Source of the DNA: Natronorubrum bangense
GTDB lineage: Archaea > Halobacteriota > Halobacteria > Halobacteriales > Natrialbaceae
DNA length: 64,000 nucleotides
NCBI RefSeq assembly: GCF_004799645.1
Contig: NZ_CP031306.1
Coordinates: 372,001 to 436,000 of the forward strand
Direction: 5' to 3'
Shown here: positions 46,763 through 54,904 of the stretch, piece by piece
How positions within the stretch are numbered: position 1 is the stretch's first letter
Layout: each line of letters opens with the position of its first letter
The notes under the pieces: generated by a model
Told to the model about the DNA's origin: nothing
What the model saw: the letters and a program-made list of their open reading frames with translations, nothing else
The model's database searches: none
Translations under genes and position numbers: made by a program

Positions 46763-46939
46763 TCACGCCACCGTGAGCGCGTCAATCCAGTCATCCGACT
46801 GAACCCAGGCGTCCTCGTCGCGTTCGTCGTAGACGATCAGTTGGTCGGATTCCGTTCGAACCGCCGAGTAGTGTTCGAGTGGGCTCGCATCGACGCCGAT
46901 CGTTGGCTGCTGGTTGGGGTGTGTCGTATCCGTGGACAT
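46763..46939 (-). CDS. Small acidic haloarchaeal protein (DUF7331-like)
   Basis: This 58-residue gene lies just after the GCR gene on the opposite strand. The protein ends with QLIVYDERDEDAWVQSDDWI, a pattern I associate with the tiny haloarchaeal DUF7331 family. It has no signal peptide or cysteines. The function is unknown. Its upstream side is bounded by the IS end at 46976. Confidence 0.65.
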   Translation of the reverse strand: MSTDTTHPNQQPTIGVDASPLEHYSAVRTESDQLIVYDERDEDAWVQSDDWIDALTVA

Positions 46940-46975
46940 GGGATCTCTCCTCGATTAGTTACCTTACACTACTAG

Positions 46976-48380
46976 TTGACATCCTCCACACGACTGAAGT
47001 CGTGGGATTCCCGACCGCCGTTGGGATATTGTGGTTTACGACGTGACCTGTTCTTGAGGTGCGAACGCACCAGTTTCCTTGTCAAACAAGAACGTCGATG
47101 GCTGTGCCAACCAGCCGTTACTCCTATCACCGCCATCCGTGGCGAGACTCGGAGATACTTTTTGTCGAATGTTCTCAGCACCGTTCACATCCGCGTTCGC
47201 TACCGTACCACACCGATCACACACGTACAACCCACGTTCAACACGGTTCGCATCACGCTTGCGACCACAGCACGAACACGACTTCGACGTATCCCGCTCC
47301 GACACGTGCTCGACCGTGATGCCTTCCATCTCGGCTTTGTAGGCCAACAAGTCGGTGAAACGGTCGAACGCCCACGAATGCAAGTCCAAGTTCCCGTGTT
47401 TGCCCCAGTTCTTCGCCTCACCGTGCTCCTCATCCTCACGAATACCAGCGAGATTGCCCACCACAATCGTTCCAACACCTTCGTCCACACATCGTTCAAC
47501 GATGTGCTTGGAAAGTGTGTGGAAATAGTGGGTACGGCGAGCCGATTTTTTCTGGTTCAATCGCGTGGCCTGCTCGGAGTCCGAATCGTCACACCGGGCA
47601 ATCCGTTTGCTGAAGTAGTAGTCGTCCTGCTTCAAGCAGTTCAACGGGTACAACTCGGCGTGGCCGTCCTCGTAGGCGAGGGCGGCGAAATTGTTGATAC
47701 CGAGGTCAACACCCACGGTCTTCTCACCGGGTGCTTCGGACACTTCGATTTCGACTTTACAGACGAAGTGGAGCTCCCACTCGTCACCCGTCCAGATGCC
47801 CCTGACTTGTTGGACGCTCTCCACGGTGGAGAGGTCAACGTCGGGGCGAGTTTCGTATTCGCAGAGGATGAAGTCCGACCAGTAATCTTTGAGATTCGAG
47901 CCTTTGGAGAGTCGGACGCGGTTGTACTGGGTGTCGAGTTTGAAGCCTTTGTTCTTGAACGTGACCGTCGAACGTGGATGGTCGTCGCCGTGTTTGCGGT
48001 AGCCGGGCGGGTTCGCTCGCGTGTCTCCGTTGCGTCGTTTGCCGTACCAGCCGTTGAACGCCTCAGCGAGTTCTTGAAGGACTCGCTGACTTGACTGAGA
48101 ATGCAGGCCATCATAGCGTTTGTGCGACTTCAGGTACGCGGTGAGTTCGTCGTGTTCAGGGATGTAGCCGATTTCATCCCAGACGCGACTGATTGTCCAC
48201 CGTCCGACGTTCCAGAGCTTTGAGGCGGCGAATCCGAGCGAATCAAGATCGTCGGACACCTGTTTATGATTCCTGACGGAAGCAGTGTAGGTGCGAGTGA
48301 CGACCTGTTTCGCCATACATAACCTATGTAGACAAACCTACTTGAAGGCATGGATTACGCAGCGTGGAATATCCCGCTAT
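46976..48380 (-). mobile_element. IS1341-type element with intact TnpB only
   Basis: The right end (GACATCCTCCACACGACT-GA-AGTCGTGGG at 46978-47006) lies next to the 3' side of tnpB. The left end is probably near GTGGAATATCCCGC (48363-48376), a sequence also seen beside the TnpB fragment at 28610. No TnpA is present. Exact borders are uncertain. Confidence 0.7.
47036..48316 (-). CDS. tnpB: TnpB RNA-guided nuclease (IS1341 type)
   Basis: The protein has 426 residues. The RuvC-I Asp is in VGVDLGINNFA and the RuvC-III Asp in ANADVNGAENIR. The zinc finger is formed by CSCCG and CDRCG. The RuvC-II site reads VVGNLAGI with G287 in place of Glu, while E340 stands in SERDTSKSC just before the zinc finger, like the first TnpB of the window. 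The reading frame is intact, so it may be a functional nuclease guided by RNA from its 3' end and the 46976 end. Broken relatives are at 27927. Confidence 0.92.
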   Translation of the reverse strand: MAKQVVTRTYTASVRNHKQVSDDLDSLGFAASKLWNVGRWTISRVWDEIGYIPEHDELTAYLKSHKRYDGLHSQSSQRVLQELAEAFNGWYGKRRNGDTRANPPGYRKHGDDHPRSTVTFKNKGFKLDTQYNRVRLSKGSNLKDYWSDFILCEYETRPDVDLSTVESVQQVRGIWTGDEWELHFVCKVEIEVSEAPGEKTVGVDLGINNFAALAYEDGHAELYPLNCLKQDDYYFSKRIARCDDSDSEQATRLNQKKSARRTHYFHTLSKHIVERCVDEGVGTIVVGNLAGIREDEEHGEAKNWGKHGNLDLHSWAFDRFTDLLAYKAEMEGITVEHVSERDTSKSCSCCGRKRDANRVERGLYVCDRCGTVANADVNGAENIRQKVSPSLATDGGDRSNGWLAQPSTFLFDKETGAFAPQEQVTS

Positions 48381-48421
48381 ACCATCGAACGGTGGACTGT
48401 GTAGTGGGTTGTCGGGTTCAT

Positions 48422-48441
48422 CCCACGACTGAAGTCGTGGG
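48422..48441 (+). repeat. IS1341-type end hairpin
   Basis: CCCACGACT-GA-AGTCGTGGG is a nine-bp perfect stem followed by CTTTCTCCTCGATGTTCTGTA, matching the flank of the hairpin at 31422. It lies outside the intact element, so it is a separate solo end. Confidence 0.65.
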
Positions 48442-48539
48442 CTTTCTCCTCGATGTTCTGTAACGTCGGCTCGTGTCGAGGGTCGTGAACTGCCTCGAGG
48501 TCACGCCCAGAGTCACTCTGTCTTGACCGCCTGTGAACC

Positions 48540-48616
48540 GCCTCGGGGTCAAGTGGTTCGAGAATCGGAGATTCTCGTCATCACGGAAATCGGAGATTTC
48601 CGTACGACCCCGAGGC
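48540..48616. repeat. Multi-branched palindrome with two GGA-loop hairpins
   Basis: An outer stem of 11 perfect pairs (48540-48550 with 48606-48616) encloses two perfect hairpins. The first is 48559-48566 with 48570-48577 (8 bp), the second 48583-48591 with 48595-48603 (9 bp). Both have the loop GGA flanked by C and G. The design is that of a three-way junction RNA or a cruciform. It begins 98 bases after the solo IS hairpin. A decayed copy is at 57421-57514. Confidence 0.8.
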
Positions 48617-48849
48617 ACTCGCCTTGCTCATCTGTAGAACCCATCCAAACACTGGGTAGCTTCAACATTTGCGGTACTCGGCCTGTTCAGGCTGTCGGTC
48701 AGTGCATCCCTGAACGGAGCGGTCGGCTGGGAAAATCGTGGTGGATTAAGAGAATGAACACTTCGTGAATGCTTATATTTGCACGTGTTTTCACCTTCAT
48801 TTACATTTCGGTGTTGTCGATTTATGTTGGTGAAACACGTAGCACTCAT

Positions 48850-51800
48850 ATGGTTAACAGCTCCTCTCTGGTCGACGAATCGTTTCTGTCTGAGGTGATA
48901 GCTGGAGTGCCATACGGGATTCTCGCACTCAACGAAACCGGGGTGGTTGTCTTCGCTACTCCTTCGACCGAGAGGTTGCTGGGCTACACGCCAGAGGAGC
49001 TCGTCGATCGTTCTATCGAAGGACTGTTTTCGGGAGATCGGTCATCGCTGCTCGAACAGTTCCGTCACGAGGCGAACACGACGACGTCTGGCGGTTCCGA
49101 GATCCCGCTCTCGCTTGTCGATAATCGCGGTGACGATGTTCCCGTCTGGCTCTCCGTAACCGAAGCGATGTACGACGACCAACGATATTATACGCTCACA
49201 CTCCGGGAAGGTGTGGCGGAACACCCCCGGAACCGACGGTCCAGCAGGGACGAACAACCCTTAGAAAGAATCGTCGAGCAGGCGATCGACGGAATCGTCG
49301 TGGTCGATCTCGAGGCAGACGACATCGTTGAATGCAACCGCCAGTTCTGTGACATGCTGGGCTACCAATACGAAGAGCTGATGTCACTCGATCCGGGCGA
49401 TCTTTTCCACGACGAACTCGACTGGGTTCGTGAGCGTATCGAGCAGGATCTCACGGAAGCAGCCGGGTGGAACGGCGACCTAGCGTACGACACACGCAGT
49501 GGCGACGCCATATCGACCGAAACGTTCGTTTCACAAATCGAAGTCGACGACCGACCGTTCCTGCTCGCGACGGTCCGTAGCAGCACAAGACGGAACACGT
49601 ACGAGAGACAGCTAAAGGCACTCAACGACGCCAGTCGGCGACTAATGGACGCCGATACGGCCCACGATATCGGCGATGTGGTCCTCGAGGTTGTCCAGAC
49701 TGTATTCGGACGGTCGCTCACTGCACTGTGGCTCTATGAGCAAAATAACGACGTTCTGCGTCCGCTGGCCGCGAGCGAAAAGGTATCATCCCTATCAAGT
49801 GGGAGTGCGATCGACGCGATCGGCCCGATCACGTCAGAGACGACCGAGATGGAAATTTTCCGGGATGGCGAGTCCGAACTGCTCGAAGCGTACGACGATG
49901 TCGACAATCCTGCACACCCCGAAATGTCATTGAAGTCATTACTCGTGGTTCCACTCGGAGGCTACGGACTGCTTGCAATCGGATCAACGACGGTAGAAGA
50001 CATCGACCGATCGCTCCGGGATCTCGTCGACATCCTCGCACAGACGACGCAAACAGCGTTCAAACGTCTCGACCACGATCAGGCGATTCGTCACCGTTCT
50101 GCGGCGATTGACGCTGCAACCGATAGTATCGGTATCAGTAACCACCACGGCGAGTTCACGTACGCAAACGATGCGTTGGCCGACTTATGGGGATACGACG
50201 AGACTGACGATCTCATTGGAACAACGTGGGACCGCCTCTACGCTGACGACGAGATCGAACGCTTCGAATCGGACATCCTTCCCGTCGTCCAGCAACAGGG
50301 ACAGTGGCGAGGAGAAGCAGTCGGTAAACGGACCGACGGAACGACATTTCCACAGGAAATCTCACTCAGTGCGCTCGACAACGGTGGACTAGTGTGTGTC
50401 ATTCGAGATATTACGGACCGAAAATCGCAGGAACAGCAACTGGAGATGCTCAACGAGGTGGCACATGAGCTGATGAAAGTCCACTCTCGAGAGGAAATTG
50501 CCGAGATCGGTGTCGACGCCATCGAGAACGTTCTTGGCTTCGAGGTCGCCTGTTTTCGCCTGCTCAACCACGAGAAATCGATACTCGAACCAGCCGTGTT
50601 GACGACAGGAGCCGAGAGGCTGGTCACATCTCACATCGCGTACGATCTCGAAGCTACGCTCGCCGGACGTGCATTTCGGGTCTCAGAACCCGTATCGACT
50701 ATTCCGCTGTCCGGCGAGTTTGGCCGTTCCTCGCCGGTCGAGTATCCAAGTGTTCATATCCCAGTCGGAACGCACGGTGTCGTGAGCATCATCGTCGAAG
50801 ACGACGATGAGGTTGACGACCGCGATATTCGCCTTGCTGATATATTGGCGGTTGCCGTGCGGACGGCAATCGAGCGGACCGAACAGACCCAACTGCTCAA
50901 AGAACAGGAGCACGAATTACGCCAGCAGCGCGACCAGCTCGAGACGCTGAACCGAATCAATACCCTTATTCAACTGATCGAAAAGAAGCTCGTCGAGGCA
51001 ACGACTCGATCCGAACTGGAATCGACAATCTGTGAACAGCTGGCAGCATCCGAACTGTACAGTAGCGCGTGGATCGGTGACGCTGAAGTGACCACTGATC
51101 GAATCGCAGCGCGTGCCGGTTCCGGAATCGCGGACGCTGACCTCAAGGCGATCAACGAGACGCCGCTCTCGAGTCTCGGAAACGGGACCGTCGAAAGAGC
51201 GCTCGAAACGGGAGACATCACGGTCATCAGACAGTACCGTCTCGAGGGAGGCGTGACCGACACCGATTCGGACGATCAGGACAGGCAGGTCGAGACAACG
51301 GCTGCAGTTCCCATTATTTACGGTGATCGGATATACGGCGTGATGGTGGTTCACGGCACTAACGAGGATGTGTTCGGCGAAAAAGCGGTTCGAGGGTTCG
51401 AACTGCTCGGGCAAATAACCGGCTTCGCAATAAGTGCAATACAGAATCGGAAGATCCTGCTCTCCGATTCGGTCGTCGAACTCGAGTTCGAGGTCGCGGA
51501 TCCACGGGTGTTTTGTCTCAACGTGACAAAAGAACTCGACTGCCAATGCAAGCTCGAGCGGTCAATTCCCATTGACGAGGGAAAATTCATGCACTACCAC
51601 ACGATTACTGGTGCAAAACCGGCGGACGTCCTCGAACTCGCGGCCGAGGCTGACCACGTTGAGGACGCGACGGCAGTTGCCAAACGCGATGATGGATTCG
51701 TCCTCCAGTCGGTCACGCCGGAAGCCCCAGCCGAAACGGCGTTGCAAGCCGGGGCAACCTATCAATCGGCCGTGGCCAAAGACGGCAGGGGACGATTGGT

Positions 51801-52131
51801 TGTCGAAGCGCCACAGTCCGCGGATATCCGCGAAATCGTCGCCCAGTTAGAAGAGGGGTTTTCGACCGTGGACCTCCGATCGAAGCGAGAGCGTGAGCGC
51901 TCGATTCATACTGCCGATGAGTTTCGCGATGTCGTCGATGCTCAACTTACCGAAAAACAGCGGACAACGATCGAGTCGGCGTACTTTTCAGGGTACTACG
52001 ACTGGCCGCGCGAGATCACGGCTGAGGAACTAGCCGACTCGATGGGTGTCTCGTCTTCGACGCTCCACCAACACCTTCGGAACGGTACTCGGCACCTTCT
52101 CTCTGCTTTCTTTCAGGATCAGGACAAGTGA
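48850..52131 (+). CDS. PAS/GAF multi-sensor HTH_10 (Bat-type) regulator
   Basis: The protein has 1093 residues from MVNSSSLVDESF; an earlier ATG at 48769 would add a non-matching stretch. Domains by eye are PAS (about 10-115), PAS (130-245), GAF (255-410), PAS (425-535), GAF (540-690) and GAF (705-860). The bacterioopsin-activator domain (870-1030) follows, and at the C-terminus HTH_10 (LTEKQRTTIESAYFSGYYDW, then SSSTLHQHLRNG). It has no kinase domain, so sensing and DNA binding are in one cytosolic protein. The PAS domains lack the LOV NCRFLQ motif. Targets are unknown; no gene follows closely on its strand. Confidence 0.92.
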   Translation: MVNSSSLVDESFLSEVIAGVPYGILALNETGVVVFATPSTERLLGYTPEELVDRSIEGLFSGDRSSLLEQFRHEANTTTSGGSEIPLSLVDNRGDDVPVWLSVTEAMYDDQRYYTLTLREGVAEHPRNRRSSRDEQPLERIVEQAIDGIVVVDLEADDIVECNRQFCDMLGYQYEELMSLDPGDLFHDELDWVRERIEQDLTEAAGWNGDLAYDTRSGDAISTETFVSQIEVDDRPFLLATVRSSTRRNTYERQLKALNDASRRLMDADTAHDIGDVVLEVVQTVFGRSLTALWLYEQNNDVLRPLAASEKVSSLSSGSAIDAIGPITSETTEMEIFRDGESELLEAYDDVDNPAHPEMSLKSLLVVPLGGYGLLAIGSTTVEDIDRSLRDLVDILAQTTQTAFKRLDHDQAIRHRSAAIDAATDSIGISNHHGEFTYANDALADLWGYDETDDLIGTTWDRLYADDEIERFESDILPVVQQQGQWRGEAVGKRTDGTTFPQEISLSALDNGGLVCVIRDITDRKSQEQQLEMLNEVAHELMKVHSREEIAEIGVDAIENVLGFEVACFRLLNHEKSILEPAVLTTGAERLVTSHIAYDLEATLAGRAFRVSEPVSTIPLSGEFGRSSPVEYPSVHIPVGTHGVVSIIVEDDDEVDDRDIRLADILAVAVRTAIERTEQTQLLKEQEHELRQQRDQLETLNRINTLIQLIEKKLVEATTRSELESTICEQLAASELYSSAWIGDAEVTTDRIAARAGSGIADADLKAINETPLSSLGNGTVERALETGDITVIRQYRLEGGVTDTDSDDQDRQVETTAAVPIIYGDRIYGVMVVHGTNEDVFGEKAVRGFELLGQITGFAISAIQNRKILLSDSVVELEFEVADPRVFCLNVTKELDCQCKLERSIPIDEGKFMHYHTITGAKPADVLELAAEADHVEDATAVAKRDDGFVLQSVTPEAPAETALQAGATYQSAVAKDGRGRLVVEAPQSADIREIVAQLEEGFSTVDLRSKRERERSIHTADEFRDVVDAQLTEKQRTTIESAYFSGYYDWPREITAEELADSMGVSSSTLHQHLRNGTRHLLSAFFQDQDK

Positions 52132-52544
52132 GGGGCGATTCCGTCGACTCATTTCGTCGGTCTCGAGGTTGGTGCTGATAGCCGTGTCTCTCACATCAAC
52201 TGCCTTCGGGTCAAGCCTCTGGACATCTGCCTTTCGTTTTGTTGATATCGCCCTGAAGAGTGGTTGACGAACCGCCAAACAAGATGTTAATGACCGGCGA
52301 AGACAGGGCAGAGAACACCACCTTCACACACCAAGAACCGAAGATTTCCGACGACGCCTGCCACGCTCGCACTCGAAGACGAACCGATGACAAGAGGTGA
52401 CGCCCAACAGGAGCGGACAAACAATGGATCACACACCGAAGTCGTTGTGTGGACGACACCGAAGAGCTTGAATCTCCGGAAAGGCTGATATCCATGCAGT
52501 CATAGTACTTTCCCTCCCGTGTACGGTGAGCGCCACACCGCTGT
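52132..52544. other. Intergenic region without recognised gene
   Basis: About 410 bases hold only short frames. One on the minus strand (52211-52495) contains a possible hydrophobic stretch near SPVINILFGG but matches nothing I know. Confidence 0.4.
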
Positions 52545-52552
52545 GGTTATAT
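52545..52552 (+). promoter_or_regulatory. TATA box of the bdhA-phaZ operon
   Basis: TTATATAC is centred about 28 bp before the ATG at 52577, which suggests a leaderless start for the truncated bdhA and transcription through the depolymerase gene. Confidence 0.6.
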
Positions 52553-52576
52553 ACCTCTTCTCAGGGTACGACCTCT

Positions 52577-53077
52577 ATGACAAACGGTTCTACTGAATTG
52601 ACGCCACCGGAGGTGACAGCCGACGATGTGCTTCGTGTTCCGGATGACCACTTCACAACGGATACTGTTGCGATCGTCACTGGTGGCGGATCGGGCATTG
52701 GACAGGCGACGAGCGTTGCACTCGCAATCAACGGGCTGACTGTCGCTGCCGTGGATATCGACGCGGAGGGACTCGAGGAAACGGTCGACGTCGCAACGGC
52801 TCTCGACGCAGAGGGGCGAGTCGTCCCGGTCGAGGGCGACCTCGCCGACGACGATGCCGTAGAGGCGGCCGTCGACGACGCTGCCGATCTCGGGACGATT
52901 CGCTACACCGCGAACATCGACGGGATGCAACACATCGCGTCGCTTGCTGACTTCCCGATGGAGACGTACGACTTCATGCACGATCTCATGCTTCGGTCGC
53001 CGTTCTTATTGTCGAAGCTGGTCATCCCACATATCGAGGCAACAGACGACGGCGTCGGCGCGATCGGGAACATATGA
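52577..53077 (+). pseudogene. bdhA: 3-hydroxybutyrate dehydrogenase (SDR), C-terminally truncated
   Basis: The 166-codon frame has the SDR cofactor motif TGGGSGIGQ and the region NIDGMQHIASLADFPME, which is typical of haloarchaeal BdhA-like SDRs. It stops at GAIGNI, exactly before the catalytic Ser and the Y-x3-K pair, so about 90 residues are missing. Its TGA overlaps the ATG of the next gene, as if a deletion had joined the two. A normal BdhA oxidises 3-hydroxybutyrate to acetoacetate after polymer breakdown; this one should be inactive. Confidence 0.8.
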
Positions 53078-54096
53078 GTGAGACCGATCCGAGGAACGTC
53101 GCAATCGCCTGTCAGGGTGGCGGGAGCCACACCGCGTTCACCGCCGGCGTCCTGAAAAGACTGTTCCGTGAGTGGCCCGACGACTGTGAGCTCGTCGGAA
53201 TCAGCGGAACCTCCGGCGGCGCGTTCAACGCCCTCGCGGCGTGGTACGGGCTCGTCACGGCTGATGAGGCACGCGCCATCGAACTCCTCGAGGCGCTGTG
53301 GACCGATCTGTCGGCGACCGACGTCGGCGATCAGCTCCTGAACAACTGGGCCGCCGGGCTCTCGCGACTCGAGAGCAACGGCGTTCCGATTCCACAGCTC
53401 AGCCCGTACCAGACACCTGGCTCAGAGGCTGGGAAAGACCGGATCCGCGAGACGCTCGAACGCCACATCGAGTTCGAGGAGATTCCCGGCCTCTGTACGC
53501 AAAACGCTCCGAAGCTCGTCATCGGAACGGTCGACGTCAATGCCGGTATCTTCGAGACGTTCGTCGACGAACAGGTGACACCACAGGCGGTGCTCGCGTC
53601 GGCTGCCGTTCCGACCCTGTTTGAGGCCGTCGAGATCGACGGCCACCTCCATTGGGACGGTCTCTTCTCGCAGAACCCGCCGATCGACGACCTCATGGCC
53701 GGCAACGCCGGCCGCAAACCGGACGAACTGTGGGTCATCCAGATCAACCCCCAAGAGATCGAGGGCGAACCCACCTCGCTCGAGGAGATTGCCGACCGAC
53801 GCAACGAACTCGCGGGGAATATTTCGCTGAATCAAGAGCTCCACGTCATCAAACGCGTCAACGAGTGGATCGACGCGGGACACCTCCCCGAGGACGAATT
53901 CTCGAGGACCGCCGTTCGACGGATCCCGATGGAAAAGAACTACCACTGTTCGACGAAGGTCGATCGCAGCTCGTCGTTCATCCGGGAGCTGATCGACCTC
54001 GGTGAAACGCGTGCAGTCGCGTTTCTCGATGCCGGCCCGCCCGACGAGAGCGCGTACACCGTCTCGGAGCCACGCCACAGTCATCCAATGGACTAA
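53074..54096 (+). CDS. phaZ: Patatin-like polyhydroxyalkanoate depolymerase
   Basis: The 340-residue protein has the patatin fold. It has the oxyanion loop QGGGSHTAF, the nucleophile S47 in GTSGG and the partner D195 in HWDGLFSQNPP, forming the Ser-Asp dyad. It resembles PhaZh1 of Haloferax mediterranei, a granule-associated depolymerase whose gene lies beside bdhA. The same neighbourhood here supports the assignment. It would cut intracellular PHB/PHBV to 3-hydroxyacids. The start overlaps the stop of the truncated bdhA. A general lipase is the alternative. Confidence 0.85.
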   Translation: MSETDPRNVAIACQGGGSHTAFTAGVLKRLFREWPDDCELVGISGTSGGAFNALAAWYGLVTADEARAIELLEALWTDLSATDVGDQLLNNWAAGLSRLESNGVPIPQLSPYQTPGSEAGKDRIRETLERHIEFEEIPGLCTQNAPKLVIGTVDVNAGIFETFVDEQVTPQAVLASAAVPTLFEAVEIDGHLHWDGLFSQNPPIDDLMAGNAGRKPDELWVIQINPQEIEGEPTSLEEIADRRNELAGNISLNQELHVIKRVNEWIDAGHLPEDEFSRTAVRRIPMEKNYHCSTKVDRSSSFIRELIDLGETRAVAFLDAGPPDESAYTVSEPRHSHPMD

Positions 54097-54116
54097 CCGA
54101 TCACAACCAAACACAC

Positions 54117-54686
54117 ATGCCACGACTGCCACTGCTCGAACTCGACGACATTCCGGAGGCGTATCACCACCTGTTCACCGACGACTACCTCGGCGACCGC
54201 CACATCTTCCGTGCGTGGGCACACAACCCCGAGGTACTCGAGGCGACCCTCGAGTATCTGAACACGCTCTACGACCAGCTCGGCCAGCGACGAAAGGAGC
54301 TGGTCATCCTCACCGTCGCACAGGCGCGCGGTGCCCGCTACGAGTGGCACCAGCACGTCGATATCGCCCGCCACAAAGGCGTCACGCTCGAGGAGATGCG
54401 CGCCATCGGCGGCGGTGATTTCTCGTCGTTCGACGACGCTGAGTTCGTCTTGCTCCAGTACGCTCGAGCCGTCGAATCGGGAACGGTGACGGACGAGATT
54501 CACGACGCCCTCGCTCGCGAGTATTCGCCGGCCGAAATCGTCGCAGCCGGTCTGCTCATCGATTTCTACGTCGGTCTGTGTAACTACATCGCGTCCGTCG
54601 ACCTGCCGTTCGAAGGTGGCGAGTTCGTTGGCTGGACGCCCAACGACGAGGCGGTTTCCCGGCTTTTCGACGGGGAGTCGTCGTAG
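54117..54686 (+). CDS. Carboxymuconolactone decarboxylase-family protein
   Basis: This 189-residue all-helical CMD/AhpD-like protein has the core QRRKELVILTVAQARGARYEWHQHV, followed by RHKGVTLEEMRAI. It lacks the CxxC of AhpD peroxidases, so it is closer to the lactone decarboxylase side or an uncharacterised branch. It lies 20 bp after the depolymerase on the same strand and is probably in the same operon. Its link to polymer use is unclear. Confidence 0.87.
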   Translation: MPRLPLLELDDIPEAYHHLFTDDYLGDRHIFRAWAHNPEVLEATLEYLNTLYDQLGQRRKELVILTVAQARGARYEWHQHVDIARHKGVTLEEMRAIGGGDFSSFDDAEFVLLQYARAVESGTVTDEIHDALAREYSPAEIVAAGLLIDFYVGLCNYIASVDLPFEGGEFVGWTPNDEAVSRLFDGESS

Positions 54687-54904
54687 CTGATTCGGTCGCA
54701 CAAGATCCCGAACCAACGCTTGCGGTGTTGCGGACGGAACGCTTTCGGTGCTCGTCGACGTCCCCACGACTATGCGTGTCTGTCGGCGCACATCGACGAA
54801 AACGAATTGACTGCAGGCACCGCCTGCGAGTGGTCGCCTGAGTGAGAGCCGACGCCGTTGATTCGAGTTTCTCGTCGCGTCTGTCCGCTCGGTGTGTTCG
54901 CCAG

